Source: Endomychus coccineus
Taxonomy: Eukaryota; Arthropoda; Insecta; Coleoptera; Endomychidae
Length of the DNA: 64,000 nt
NCBI GenBank assembly: GCA_958510875.1
Contig: OY294068.1
Span: forward strand, 176,483,411 to 176,547,410
Reading direction: 5' to 3'
The notes below the pieces were generated by a model. It was not told the origin of the DNA. It was given only the letters and a program-made list of their open reading frames with translations, and made no database searches. The position numbers were made by a program, and so were the translations under genes. How positions within the stretch are numbered: position 1 is the first letter of the stretch; every line of letters starts with the position of its first letter. Below, piece after piece: positions 33,058-43,440 of this stretch.

Positions 33058-35297
33058 TTCAGAATAGGCTTCTTTCCGATCATGGAGCGCACAATGGGCT
33101 CAATCAGGCGGCCTTCAATGATAATTATGATAACTCTTTATAAAGAACATTTTGCCCATATAAAGAAAAATGGAAAACTTGCATTAGCACACCATTCCTC
33201 ACGAAATTTTATTACTTCTAAAACACAGTAATGTCAAATATCTAGGTGATTTAGAAAGGATCGAAATGTGAAAGAGGAAAGAGCAATTTATTAAATTCAT
33301 ATTTATCTGAGGGTAACCCTTGCATCATTAACCATTAATAGTATGTAAGCAGGACATTTGTTTGGTGAAAGGTACTTTAATAGTATTTTTAGTGTACTAA
33401 TTATTTCGCACTTATTAATACACATCCCTGTCAATTCAAAGCATCTGCAATATGCATTTGAGTCTAGAAACTCGGGGAATAATAACAGTAAGCATTTTGT
33501 GAAACGAAGATAAATATATAAAAAAATGTTAATTTCTGCGTTACTATATGTATTTCCTGGATAAAAAAACTCCAAATGCTTTTACTTTTTCCCCATAGTT
33601 TTCTTAATTCAATTAACTTATAACCAGTTCACTGTATCTCACACAAAGTTACGTGGATAGGTAGGTGGGTGAATTTGATATCTGTTCTAAACAATCGAGA
33701 AGATTTCTATAGTAGAGAAGCTCCAAAATATTGATTCCTGTATTCTGGGTGGATATCAAGCGCGACATCTAGTTTTCCGAGGAGTAATCTCATGATAGCG
33801 GGAAGTGTTGAGTATCGCTACCCTCTAGTTCAAGCTACCCCCGATCGATGGCTTTTGTATGAAGGATTGATGATATTATATTAACACTTAGCCTTACTCA
33901 TAGTAGAACTTTCCTAGGATAAGGTGTACAATAAAGTTTCAGCAGTTTCCATACCGACTATGAATGAATTGACGTAGAAATGTACAACTTTAGCAAAACA
34001 CTTCGTCTTAGAAACGAATCACCGTCTCGCCCATCAAGAACTTTTTTCTCGTTAGTCTGCAGCAATTAAGAAATTGCTTTGATGAACTTTTACTCGTCAG
34101 TCTTATAGTATTTGAATAATGGTTGTAATTGTAGCTCATTGTAAGATTTTCATTGTACATTATCATACTACCTAAGGATTCACACGGATACTATAACTAC
34201 ATTAAAGAGCTTCAAATAATGGTGAATAGATTAGTTCTGTTGATCATTGAAGAGTAATCCATTATTTGTAAATTTGTAGACTCAAGTAAATTCAATTTCA
34301 AACTTTTAACAGATATATTCTAAACTGTCTATTTCAGGGAAGTGATTTGCAATTGTGAAACCTGTTCTTGGAAGTGCAAAGTATCTTTTATGTTCATTGA
34401 ACCTATTGAATTTTTTCCCATTTATTCAGCATTCACAATAATACAGTATTCTCTAAACTAAAATTCTGAAGATCACTAGTTTTTTCTAGCGATTTATTGA
34501 CATGATCAGGTTGGTATCCATTGTTATCACCCCTATTACTCTTTGAAATGTCCTGCTCGACCTTGACTGCTCCAGAGCTTGTTACATTATTGACTATTTC
34601 CTAAGGTAACTCAGAATTAGCAATTAATGAGGATTCGCAATTCTAGCTTTAATGAAGTTGCGTTGTTGTTGCGTTCACTCTTGACAGTTGGGGAGCTTTA
34701 ATGATATTTTTGTTCCGATTCCTCATACACTATCAATTGTTACAATATCCGCTCGCGCTAGTCGAGTTATTGATGCCTTCGATTTGTTGCTATGAATGCT
34801 GCTTCCCGTCATTTGTTAATTCAATTAACTTCATGTGTTCCACATGTGCCATTGAATTATTATTCATTTGAAAGATCTCAAAAATGAATGAGTATAGTCT
34901 TTATGTTAATGTAAACGAATGTTGGATAAGGGACCCCGATGATCCTGAATCGTTTGAACATTATTAGCTCAAACGTTTTCCTTCAAGAAAACCCATAGGG
35001 AGACGGTCTCAGATCACAGAACCTTGGCGGTCCGTTGATGTTATCTCTTCTCGAAATTATTCTTGCAAAAGTTTCTTGCTGAAACCACATAATTATGCTG
35101 AACGTCTATTCCATCCAATCCGTCTCATAGTTTCAAATCATCGATGTGTACTGATTTCTCGTTACAGTTAATGCATTGCAGGCTTAATTTTCCAAGTGTA
35201 CTGACCGCTAAGGTCCTAATGTGATCTAACGCCTTTAGACTTCTCCCTATGGAATCTCTAGGGAAGAAAGACTATGCTAATACCATTCATACCACTC
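33058..35297. other. Gene-free stretch with a PLE family D scrap
   Basis: At 33368-33400 aggtactttaatagtatttt followed by tagtgtac repeats the family D terminus. Nothing else was recognised. Confidence 0.35.
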
Positions 35298-35600
35298 AGG
35301 ATCTTTGGAGGAACACTAACGCAGAAATCTCAGAAATATTTCCGCAGTTGAAGAAAGGTTCTTAGACAAAAAATTATATTCTATCAAACAGTCAGAGGAG
35401 GTCACTAGCCCGATATCAATTTTCGTTATTAACCGAGATCTTTAAATTTTATTCGAAAATAATAACAATCTGAGTAATAGCTGCATTTTATTCCAATTTC
35501 AAAGGTAACCTTAATTTTATACAGCCTTTATTATTTATACGGTAGAATCGTACCAGTCTCCCAAATGGTGAAGGTGCCGGGCCGACTAATGATTAACACG
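35298..35600 (+). repeat. ~300-bp direct repeat, copy 1
   Basis: Matches 36285-36593 with the same order of words: taacgcagaaatctcagaaat, gtcagaggaggtcactagccc, gataatagctgcattttatt-like, ggtgaaggtgccggg. There is no open frame or terminal inverted repeat. It could be a short retroposon or a pair of small terminal repeats. Confidence 0.7.
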
Positions 35601-36257
35601 TTTAATGCAAGTATGCATCTCAAACACTGTTGATTTTAATGTTTCGAGAAGCAATACTGCATCACACGTATTTAAAGTTTCCTGCGTTCTGTGATACAGT
35701 TATGCTCCTCGCTGCCCGTATGCTTAATTGCAATTTGTTTTCCTGCTGGCCTGGGAAACGCTAATACGTGTTCAGCTCGGAATTGTTCAACTTTGCAATT
35801 CCAAAAAAAAATACTTATATGGTATGGATACAAACAAAATTTATTTATTCTGAAAATACATAAAAATAACACAAAAATAATTAAAATGAAAGTTCAACAA
35901 AACATGAACGGTAGAACTTCACAACCTACCTAAACTTTACATGAATGCACTTCACAAAAACATTCAGTTTGGTCGAACTTGCGCCCTTTCTCTTCTGAGT
36001 GTTTTTAGTAGCATGCAGCACATCTTCTCAAGGCAGAGCTCTCTACTCCTTCCAAATGGTGACTTTCAGCACGCTTGCATCTCATGGCCCCTTGACCAAA
36101 TATTAATTTTGAGGCCGCGAGATGCATACGTTCTTCTAAATTTTAAAAAATTCAAAAAAAAAAAGTTTGCGCAGGAGTGAGCAAATTTGATCCACAATAC
36201 AGTTTGATCCACAATACACCCTTTCATTTCCCATTGTGGCGTTTAACATGCTCATCA
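35601..36257. other. DNA between the two direct repeats
   Basis: Patches at 35690-35800 and 35965-36125 are less A+T-rich and hold short overlapping frames without motifs. No primer-binding site or retroviral-type coding is visible, so an LTR element is not supported. Confidence 0.4.
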
Positions 36258-36620
36258 ATTATTATTAAACGATCAATTTTAGTACCCTCATACAATTCAG
36301 GATTTCCGGAGGAACAGTAACGCAGAAATCTCAGAAATATTGCCTCGGTTAAAGAAAGATTCTTAGACTAAAAATTATATTCTGTCAGTCAGAGGAGGTC
36401 ACTAGCCCGATACCGATTTTCATTATTAACTGAGATCTTCGAATTTCACTTGAAAATAAAAATATCGTACAATCTAAGTAATAGCTGCATTTTATTTCAA
36501 TATCAAAACGTTACCTTAATTTTGAACATCCTTTACTATTTGTACGGTAGTCTTCCAAATGGTGAAGGTGCCGGGTCCACCAATGATTATTCCATTATTA
36601 TTAAACGATCAATTTTAGTA
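36258..36620 (+). repeat. ~300-bp direct repeat, copy 2, between 27-bp direct repeats
   Basis: The unit 36285-36593 is flanked by perfect 27-bp direct repeats, attattattaaacgatcaat-tttagta, at 36258-36284 and 36594-36620. If these are a target duplication, the unit is an independent insertion of ~309 bp. Copy 1 lacks such flanks. Confidence 0.7.
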
Positions 36621-36629
36621 TATACTAAT

Positions 36630-37124
36630 ACTAGCTGTTGTCCGTGGGCTACGACCGCAGGGACAGCCAATACCCGTAGAAACAAATGAGGTGTCGGCTC
36701 CGCCACGATGCACTGCCACGTTTCTGCGGTTAATGCACTACTCAAATGAGTAGAAACAGCTGAAGGCGTGGAGATGTAGAATTATACTCTTTGTCACGTT
36801 AAAGGCTATTTGAATTGACAGGAACGGTATGTTATGAGGTCTGTCAGGAACAGTCATAGACGGTCTGATCTCTGCTAATGTTCTATCGATCTATGGATCT
36901 GTCTGTCATATGAACTACGTATTTATATGAGCAGTCAAAAACGTCAGAAATATAGAATCCCTTTTACCCGATTTGGGATTGCGTTTCAAGAAATCTGTCC
37001 TCAGCGGTTACCTACATCGTATAAGGAACTTACCTACCGAATTTCAAGTCGGTCAGTCTTACAGTTTTGGAGATCGTCAGTCATTGAGACACGATAAGAA
37101 CTTGGGGTCTAGCTACCCACTTGC
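36630..37124 (+). repeat. Dispersed repeat family R, copy 2
   Basis: The head is tagctgttgtccgtgggct-acgaccgc, followed by aatacccgtagaaac, gtcggctccgccacgatg and gagtagaaacagctgaaggcg. The body words match 15000-15420 in shortened form. The part ends near ttttggagatcgtcagtcattg. Confidence 0.65.
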
Positions 37125-37256
37125 CCGTCCAATGAGTGCACTCTAAGAGTCTGACTTGCCCTCTCCTACTTTCAAGATCACGCCACTACCCGGCAACGAC
37201 TTATTTGGAGAGGAGACGGTCTTTTGAACCATCTTAGCCGCTCTTCCTTTGCCTAC
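37125..37256. other. G+C-richer segment, left part, split by the hAT insertion
   Basis: Continuous with 38855-39640 once the hAT copy is removed, as the 8-bp duplication ttgcctac shows. The origin is unknown; it is probably a retroelement untranslated region. Confidence 0.4.
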
Positions 37257-38854
37257 CAGTGGCGGCTCGTGGATTTTTGAGAGAGGAAGCTGGACATAAA
37301 ACGTTTTTGTAAAAATATACTCTATTCACAGCCTTTTAACCTTTGCATAGCGACCGTACCAGCTACTTCAATGACAAAATTAATTGTTACCCAGCAAGAA
37401 CCAACGTGGAGGTATAGAGTTTATCTTGGCAAAAGATTTTTTCGTTCGTTTTTTGTCTTCTTTTTTTTTGATTTTCAATATTTTTTCTTTTTTTTTGGAA
37501 TTTTTCATATTTTGTTTGTTTTTATTAATTTTATTGACTTTTTTTATGTATTAACGGAATTCTACGGTCTTTAGTTTGCGAAAAATGATCAATGATATTA
37601 TCAAAAAACGTATCATTTTGTTTTAAGTGTTTTACTGAATATTTTTCAATAGATATTAAACTAACATTGTATAAACGATTTTGGCCCATTGTATTTGGCA
37701 TGTAAGTTTTAATTCGTTTGAGAGTAGAAAATGATCTCTCCACCGATGCCGACTAGACAGGAATGGTGACTGTCAAACAAAGTAGTTTATAAAACTGAGG
37801 TAAAACTTGTTGCAAAGCATTGCTATCATATATTTCATCATATCGGCGTGAATGTCGTATTGGCCTAAAATATCTTTATCCGAGAATATAACGCATAATT
37901 CATTGTTCAGTGCTATTTTATGAAAAAATTTATATTTTAAGTTATACAAAAAACTTCAATTCATGTAAATCGGAAAATCGAATCTCAATTTGACCTCCAA
38001 TAGTATCTAAAATTTCATAAAAAAGTGTTTATAATGTAGTTTCTTGTCTACCAAATTATATGTTTTCCTCCTTTAACAATATTCTGTTTACCGGTTAATT
38101 TAAACTTAATACTCGATGTGATATGTTCTTGCGATTTTTCATGTCTGTCTATACCACGAGCTGAATTTTTCAAATCATCATAACCCGAGTGCCTCCAACA
38201 TGAAGTTGTATCAGATGTAAATAGCAAGCAATACCACAATACCATCAATATAATTTATTGTGTACCTCAGATCATGTTAACCATAAATATTTTTTACAAT
38301 TATTATCAGTATCAATGATCGATTTTGAAACATACCTGTCATCACTAATCTTTCCAGCAACTAAATCACTACTCATTTTAACGTTCAATAAACAAAGAAT
38401 TCTTTGTTAATAACTCACCGAACAGATAAATTATAACTTAACCTTACATCGCTTCGCGAAACAGAAACAACAACTGACAGAGCACGTGTCGTAGTTTGGT
38501 TTGCAGCGGCGGCAACGGCAAGTAATCGTATTTCATCGACCGCCGGGTGCGTACGAGAAGCTAGGCTACATAGAGTGTTGCCATATTCGCTGTTTCACCC
38601 TATTTGGCAATTGAACTGATTGGAAAAACGGCAACTGTGTTGACCACACGTATTTAGCGTTTGAGGTATATAGAGAAGCTAGGCTCTGGTCACTGTTGCC
38701 AGATTGAAAATAACTACTGAGAATGGGAGTTAATTGTAAAATTTAAAGAATTATCAGAGAAACAGGAAATAAAATGGAGAATGATCATTAAGATAAATTG
38801 GTGAGGAGGCTGAGCCTCCTTAGCCTCCTTCGAGGTACCGCCACTGTTGCCTAC
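37249..38854 (-). mobile_element. hAT transposon deletion derivative, copy 1, with 8-bp target duplication
   Basis: The element 37257-38846 begins cagtggcgg and ends ccgccactg. It is flanked by perfect 8-bp direct repeats, ttgcctac (37249-37256 and 38847-38854), diagnostic of hAT. On the minus strand it holds an N-terminal zinc-finger part (38248-38048) and the C-terminal dimerisation part (37743-37531) of the transposase, and lacks the RNase H-like catalytic centre. The same structure at 51759-53421 shows that this shortened form multiplied, using transposase from elsewhere. Copy 1 has further small deletions relative to copy 2. Confidence 0.9.
37531..38248 (-). pseudogene. hAT transposase remnant, zinc finger plus dimerisation domain
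   Basis: Order on the minus strand: WYCLLFTSDTTSCWRHSGYD, with Cys residues of the TTF-type zinc finger, and GIDRHEKSQEHITSSIKFKL at 38248-38048. A degraded spacer follows, then the hAT C-terminal dimerisation motif VERSFSTLKRIKTYMPN (broken by a stop just before it), with NVSLISIEKYSVKHLKQND and HFSQTKDRRIPLIHKK. The catalytic DDE core between the two is missing. This is a nonfunctional derivative. Confidence 0.8.
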
Positions 38855-39640
38855 TCGTGTTCAGTGTTGAAGAACTTCCGTTTGACGAGTAGCCGTCGGC
38901 CTCGTATCATCGGCCTACCACATATCATTGCCCTGGCCGCGAATCCATCACCCAGAAACCTGGGATAGGAAGCACAGAATTTAGGAGTAAAGCGATGTGG
39001 TGCTGCTCACGCAGAGGCAGCTGTGCTCTCGCCCTCGCCCTAGTAGGACTATTCAGGCGGACCCTTTTTTACGGGTGCTGCTTGCTAAACTATATTATTG
39101 CCCCTTCTAGGCTATAGCCATTTCTCAAACCTTTCCCCCCCCCCTGTTACTTGTTTCACCAGGAACGTGAACGAATAACCGTTCGGCTTTGTTGAAATAA
39201 CCTACCGCATTAAGTCTACCACGGCCGGGATCTGTTGCGACCAGTCATCTGGGATGTGAAGATACTGCGCCGTGGTTTCCAAGAGTGAGCGTTATGTGGT
39301 GCATCATTCACCTGACGTTTCGTAGAGGCATCTTTTTTCGCCCCGCTCGGTCTGCAAAGGCTACTTTAAGCAAGAACCTACATACATTCTGCCGCAGTAG
39401 ACACCGTGCTTTATGCACTATCCCCGAACCTGCCGAGGTATATACATTTACGAGCCATCGCTGACCTTGTTCAAGTTTGGCCTTCCGCATGTGTCTACCA
39501 CGTTCGAGAATCCGTTTCAACCAGCACTCTAGGATAAGAAGGCACGGTATCGTGCATCAGAGGTGAAATATATATGGTGCCCAGTTCACCGGATCTTTCA
39601 CAGTGGCAACTGTTGGTTTCGCTCCGATGGGTTACTTATC
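38855..39640. repeat. Three degenerate ~285-bp tandem units, probable retroelement leader
   Basis: Related blocks begin at about 38928, 39216 and 39497, each with ctaccac, then a ...gaatcc/gggatct... word, ccag..a.ct.gGAT..gAAG, and a tGGTGC....tCAC end. Spacing is about 288 and 281 bp. The composition is much richer in G+C than the window. Repeated units like this are known in 5' leaders of some non-LTR elements, but no coding part follows. The minus frame 39308-39520 is a by-product. Confidence 0.5.
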
Positions 39641-39689
39641 TCAAGACACGCGTGAAGGACTTTGAGATAGAGAGTGGTATTTTCCTTTT

Positions 39690-39995
39690 TTTATATACAT
39701 ACTACCTATATATACAGAAACCTATAGAAAAAAGCGCCATCCGCACCACCGCGATGTATTTCTTCAAGTTTCAATACTTAATAAACATATTTCTAATGAG
39801 TAGAAACAGCTGAAACAATGGAAAGAAGTAAGATAATACTCGATGTCAAGTGGAAGCTTATTTGAACTGACAGGGATATCTAACATATGGAACGATATGT
39901 AACGGACATTATGTAAGGTGGATACGAGTAGGTATGCTAGCAATTAGATTCAGTAAGCGATAGAGAAGAAAGACATCAAGTTGCTTGATATCATA
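39690..39995 (+). repeat. Dispersed repeat family R, copy 3
   Basis: Shared words are ccgcaccaccgcgatg, tcaagtttcaatacttaata, tctaatgagtagaaacagctg, tcgatgtcaagtggaag and gtaacggacattatg. It is cut short after about 39925. Confidence 0.6.
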
Positions 39996-40394
39996 ATGAG
40001 AGAAATAAGCTAAATTCAATCAGAGCTCCAGATTGGATAGAATTGAATAGATCGGAATCAATACATACTAATTTCAATCAACAAATAGAACAAACAGTAA
40101 ATAGTTTCCGTCAACAACAGAACTCTGAATGTTGCGCATTTCACTTATTCTGCATGTATATGATGCTGGATCGACATATTAACCTAATTCGATATGCGTT
40201 GTGGAGTAATTGTGTCATAAGCATTTGTTCAAGTTTATCGAATCTAAAACTAACTAATGGACATCATATGGAGTGCACTCAGTTAGAATGAGAAGAATCA
40301 ACAGTTGCAACTGTTAGCATTGAGTATATGAATTCTCATTGTTAGTAGATGTAGCTTTATCAAAGGTTGAATAAAATAACAACATAAAATTAAT

Positions 40395-40886
40395 TTTTTC
40401 CTATTATATTATTGATGGATTTTGATAAATTGTAGGAAGGCGCTCCAAGATAACTTGCAATGGGTCTTAAAAGTTGATCACTCTTATGTAGTTTCGGAAG
40501 CCCATAGGTATAAGGTGCTTGCCCATTATGGGAATCAATTTATTCTTCAATTCAAGCAATTATCTTTTTTTTTGAGCTTTATATTTTTTGATTTCAGTCA
40601 TATACAGACTTCGTTTGACTTGAAATCGTATATTATAAGAAACTTCCTAAGCAGTGGATTCTTGATACATATTGATGTACTTAAAACATTAACTTGATAG
40701 AGTTTCGATTATTCGTGTTTCTGTTCGTTTCGGTGACGTGGGCATTTTTAAGTAAAATTGGTGCAATAAGGACGCTTTGTGCTGATAGAATTAGTCTTAA
40801 GAAATTCTGTTTTATTCATTCATACGTCTTCTGATGATAGTCGTGAGACCGGAACGAACGTAAAGACGAAAATGATAAGTACATGT
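40395..40886. mobile_element. PLE family A, copy 3, left part (split by family B insertion)
   Basis: 40395-40574 is a minus-strand RT fragment matching 8820-8985 (ttcctattatatt-ttgatggattt, gcttgcccattatgg). From about 40575 the sequence switches to a plus-strand 3' end like 11030-11280 (tttcagtcatatacagac, gtggattcttgatacat, gtgtttctgttcgttt). The inverted junction is the same type as in copy 2. The 3' end resumes at 43377 after the nested insertion. Confidence 0.75.
40826..40867 (+). ncRNA. Hammerhead ribozyme, PLE family A copy 3
   Basis: Stem I GTCTT (40826-40830) pairs perfectly with AAGAC (40863-40867). The core CTGATGA is at 40831-40837. Stem II is AGTC-GTGA-GACC with one A-C mismatch. 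The conserved GAAA reads GGAA here (A13 changed). Stem III is of ACG/CGT type, ending in GTA at the cleavage site. It is the best-preserved family A copy but has this one core mutation. Confidence 0.7.
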
Positions 40887-40989
40887 ATCTATGGTTTCGG
40901 CGTTTACGTAGTGTAAATTCATAATACTTCAGAAGTTGGAGAATAAAACTCAAATTTTACACAAAACTTTTAACATTTAATTTAAAAAT

Positions 40990-41029
40990 GCTGACAAATT
41001 GTTTCACCACACTGTGGCATTATCAAAGC
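40990..41029 (-). ncRNA. Hammerhead-like ribozyme, PLE family B, left arm
   Basis: Mirror copy of the motif at 43261-43300, with identical sequence in the inverted arm. It lies downstream of the endonuclease stop in the sense direction of the element. Confidence 0.6.
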
Positions 41030-41075
41030 GAGGAGTTATCAACTAAAGCTAAATCTAAAAGTATGTCCTTAAATA

Positions 41076-42960
41076 TCAGGGATCAGAATGTGGTGCAAAT
41101 TGAGGGATGGGGGTGGATAATGGTGGGAGTGTGTTTACAAAATTGTTAACAAGCGGTGAATTATATGTGTCGATTTGATCATTTAATATTACATTATTAT
41201 TGTTTTTTGCGTGTTTCAAAATTTCTATGGATTCTGATATATTAAGTTTATGTCCTTTTTCCTGAATATGTAGAATATCAGGATTAAGGGTGAAATTGTG
41301 GTTATGTTCTAACAGGTGATTTGCGTAATTAGAGTCTTCTTTTTTGAGCCTGTAACTTCTCAAATGTTCATTGAACCTTACGCTGAAACTGCGTCCAGTT
41401 TGTCCTATGTACAAAGCACTACAGTCATCACATCTCAGTCTGTAAACTCCAGATTTCTTTAAGTTATCTTTTTCAGATTTCGAGTTATTAATATACGAGC
41501 ATAGGTTATTTGTTGTTTTAAAGGCGACGTTTTTATTCTGTTTTTTAAGGAATTGAGATATTTTTAGTGAATGTTTACCTAAATATGTTAGACATGTGAA
41601 ATTTGATTTTGTATTATTATTAATTTGCGGATAAATTATGCTTAAGGCTTTTTTTTGAGTTTATTTTGGAGTATTTTATTAATTATCTTAACATTATAAC
41701 CGTTATTTTTGGCAATATCTAGGATTCTGTTTAATTCTAAATGGAAATTATCTTTACTTAATGGGACATTAATTAATCTATGTATCATACAATTATATGC
41801 TGCTAGCTTATGTAATTGTGGATGTAAAGAAGTGTTGTGTATTGTGGTATCTGTGTGGGTGGGCTTGTGATAAATAGCGAAAGAAAAGTAATTATTTGTG
41901 TGTGAAATTGTCAGATCTAAAAAGTTTAAGGACTTGTTGTTTTCCATCTCTAATGTGAATTCTATATTTGGGTGTAAGTTGTTGATATAGGTGAGGAAAG
42001 AATTTATTTGACGGTTACTGCCTGTATAGCAAGCGATTACGTCGTCAACATAGCGATACCAATATACAAACATGTGCTGAAAATTGGAATTTAAAATCTT
42101 AGTTTCCAAGTAATTCATAAATATTTCTGCTAGCAACGGAGATAATGGCGAACCCATGGGGAATCCGGTGTTCTGTTTGTAATATTTATCGTTAATTGTG
42201 AAATAATTTTGGTCTATGCAAAGTGAGATTAAACTTAATATTTCCTGTGTTATTGCCGGTGAAGTATTATTGCGGATTAAAAGATCTTCAATTAGAGTGA
42301 TGGTCAATTGTGTGGGAATACTTGGAAAAAGGTTCTTGACATCAAAAGATACAAGTTTGATATTTGTCTTTAGTTCTACATCTTTTATTTTTTCTATTAA
42401 CTGGAAAGAGTTTTTTATACTGTATTTAGGTTTAAAGTTTGTATATGTTGATATTATGTTGACTAACTTTTTCGCTATTTTTTGACAGGGTGCATTGATA
42501 TATGAACAGACGGGTCTTATGGGAGTATCGTCTTTGTGAATTTTTAATAAACCATAAAGAGAAGGTGGTTGAGGATTCATGTTCATTAAACGAGGCTTCT
42601 CATATTCAGTCAAAATATATTGGATATTTTTGAGAGAATTTTTAATATTTGCCTGGAATTTCATTGTAGGGTCTGATTTTAGTTCTATAAATTTTGTTGA
42701 ATCTTTAAAATTGATCAATTTTTTCTAAATATGTATGTTTATCTATTGCAATTATTGTATTACCTTTGTCGGCTTTAGTGAACACGATATTATTTTTAAT
42801 TGTCTTTTCATTAAGTATTTTAGCAATTTTAATTTCTGGATTTACGAATTTGCTAGAAGTTAATTTAGTAGAATTTATCAGTATATCGCTTGCATTATAT
42901 TTAATTTTTGTTTCTGACTGTTTGAGTGCAACTTCTGTTTCAACAGTAAGGTTTTCAAAG
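41076..42960 (-). pseudogene. PLE family B polyprotein: reverse transcriptase plus GIY-YIG endonuclease
   Basis: Nearly intact Penelope-like protein, 5'-truncated. The first frame (about 42960-42720) carries FTKADKGNTIIAI, the conserved DKGN segment. An extra A in an A run near 42722 shifts the frame to the 358-codon RT (42718-41642). There, LYGLLKIHKDD is at residues 54-64, motif A VSFDVKNLFPSIP at 123-135, motif B GFPMGSPLSP at 185-194, and catalytic YVDD at 223-226 within WYRYVDDVIACY. A second shift in an A run near 41645 leads to the open endonuclease frame: IYPQINNNTKSNF, GVYRLRCDDCSALYIGQTGR (GIY-YIG with CxxC) and the EHLRSY Glu-His. It ends at 41076. Only ~100-150 N-terminal residues are lost. 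Both shifts are in homopolymers, so sequencing error is possible. Confidence 0.88.
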
Positions 42961-43001
42961 TGTTTATTATTGGGTTTAAATGGGATATTATATTTAAAGC
43001 C

Positions 43002-43364
43002 TTTAATCCTGATATTCTACATATTCAGGAAAAAGGACATAAACTTAATATATTAGAATCCATAGAAATTTTGAAACACGCAAAAAACAATAATAATGTA
43101 ATATTAAATGATCAAATCGACACATATAATTCACCGCTTGTTAACAATTTTGTAAACACACTCCCACCATTATCCACCCCCATCCCTCAATTTGCACCAC
43201 ATTCTGATCCCTGATATTTAAGGACATACTTTTAGATTTAGCTTTAGTTGATAACTCCTCGCTTTGATAATGCCACAGTGTGGTGAAACAATTTGTCAGC
43301 ATTTTTAAATTAAATGTTAAAAGTTTTGTGTAAAATTTGAGTTTTATTCTCCAACTTCTGAAGT
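43002..43364 (+). repeat. Inverted copy of the PLE family B 3' end
   Basis: The plus-strand reading gives NPDILHIQEKGHKLNILESI and on to QFAPHSDP, identical but for single changes to the minus-strand end of the main copy. It is therefore a second, severely 5'-truncated copy in head-to-head orientation, part of the same insertion. Confidence 0.88.
43261..43300 (+). ncRNA. Hammerhead-like ribozyme, PLE family B, right arm
   Basis: Stem I GCT (43261-43263) pairs with AGC (43298-43300). The core reads TTGATAA where CUGANGA is expected (C3 and G8 changed). Stem II is GCCAC (43272-43276) with GTGGT (43280-43284). GAAA is at 43285-43288. Stem III is ACA with TGT, leading to the GTC cleavage triplet ending at 43297. 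All helices are intact but two core bases deviate, so cleavage is uncertain. Confidence 0.6.
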
Positions 43365-43376
43365 ATAAGTACATGT

Positions 43377-43440
43377 GTTAGTGTGACCTATTTTCCGACA
43401 ATTAATATATTATTCATACCTGGGTCAACAATCATTATTA
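43377..43440 (+). mobile_element. PLE family A, copy 3, right part
   Basis: gttagtgtgacctattttccg followed by tcatacctgggtcaacaatcat continues the 3' end interrupted at 40886. It matches 11292-11355. Confidence 0.8.

Larger units (their letters stand above)
40875..43376 (-). mobile_element. Penelope-like element family B with inverted 3' ends and 12-bp target duplication
   Basis: The insertion 40887-43364 is flanked by perfect 12-bp direct repeats, ataagtacatgt (40875-40886 and 43365-43376), and sits inside family A copy 3. The coding part runs on the minus strand. Its 3' end, about 40927-41290, is repeated in inverted orientation at about 43002-43364, including ~70 codons of the endonuclease and the hammerhead. 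An unpaired extension of ~38 bp (40887-40925) lies outside the left arm. The inverted arms are nearly identical, so the insertion is recent relative to other PLE copies here. Confidence 0.9.

Noticed and set aside
35298..36620. LTR retrotransposon with ~300-bp LTRs
   Set aside because: No TG...CA ends, primer-binding site, polypurine tract or gag/pol coding between the repeats.
42216..43056. Plus-strand frames across the family B element (89 and 96 codons)
   Set aside because: They are antisense to the RT frame on the minus strand, which has clear motifs.
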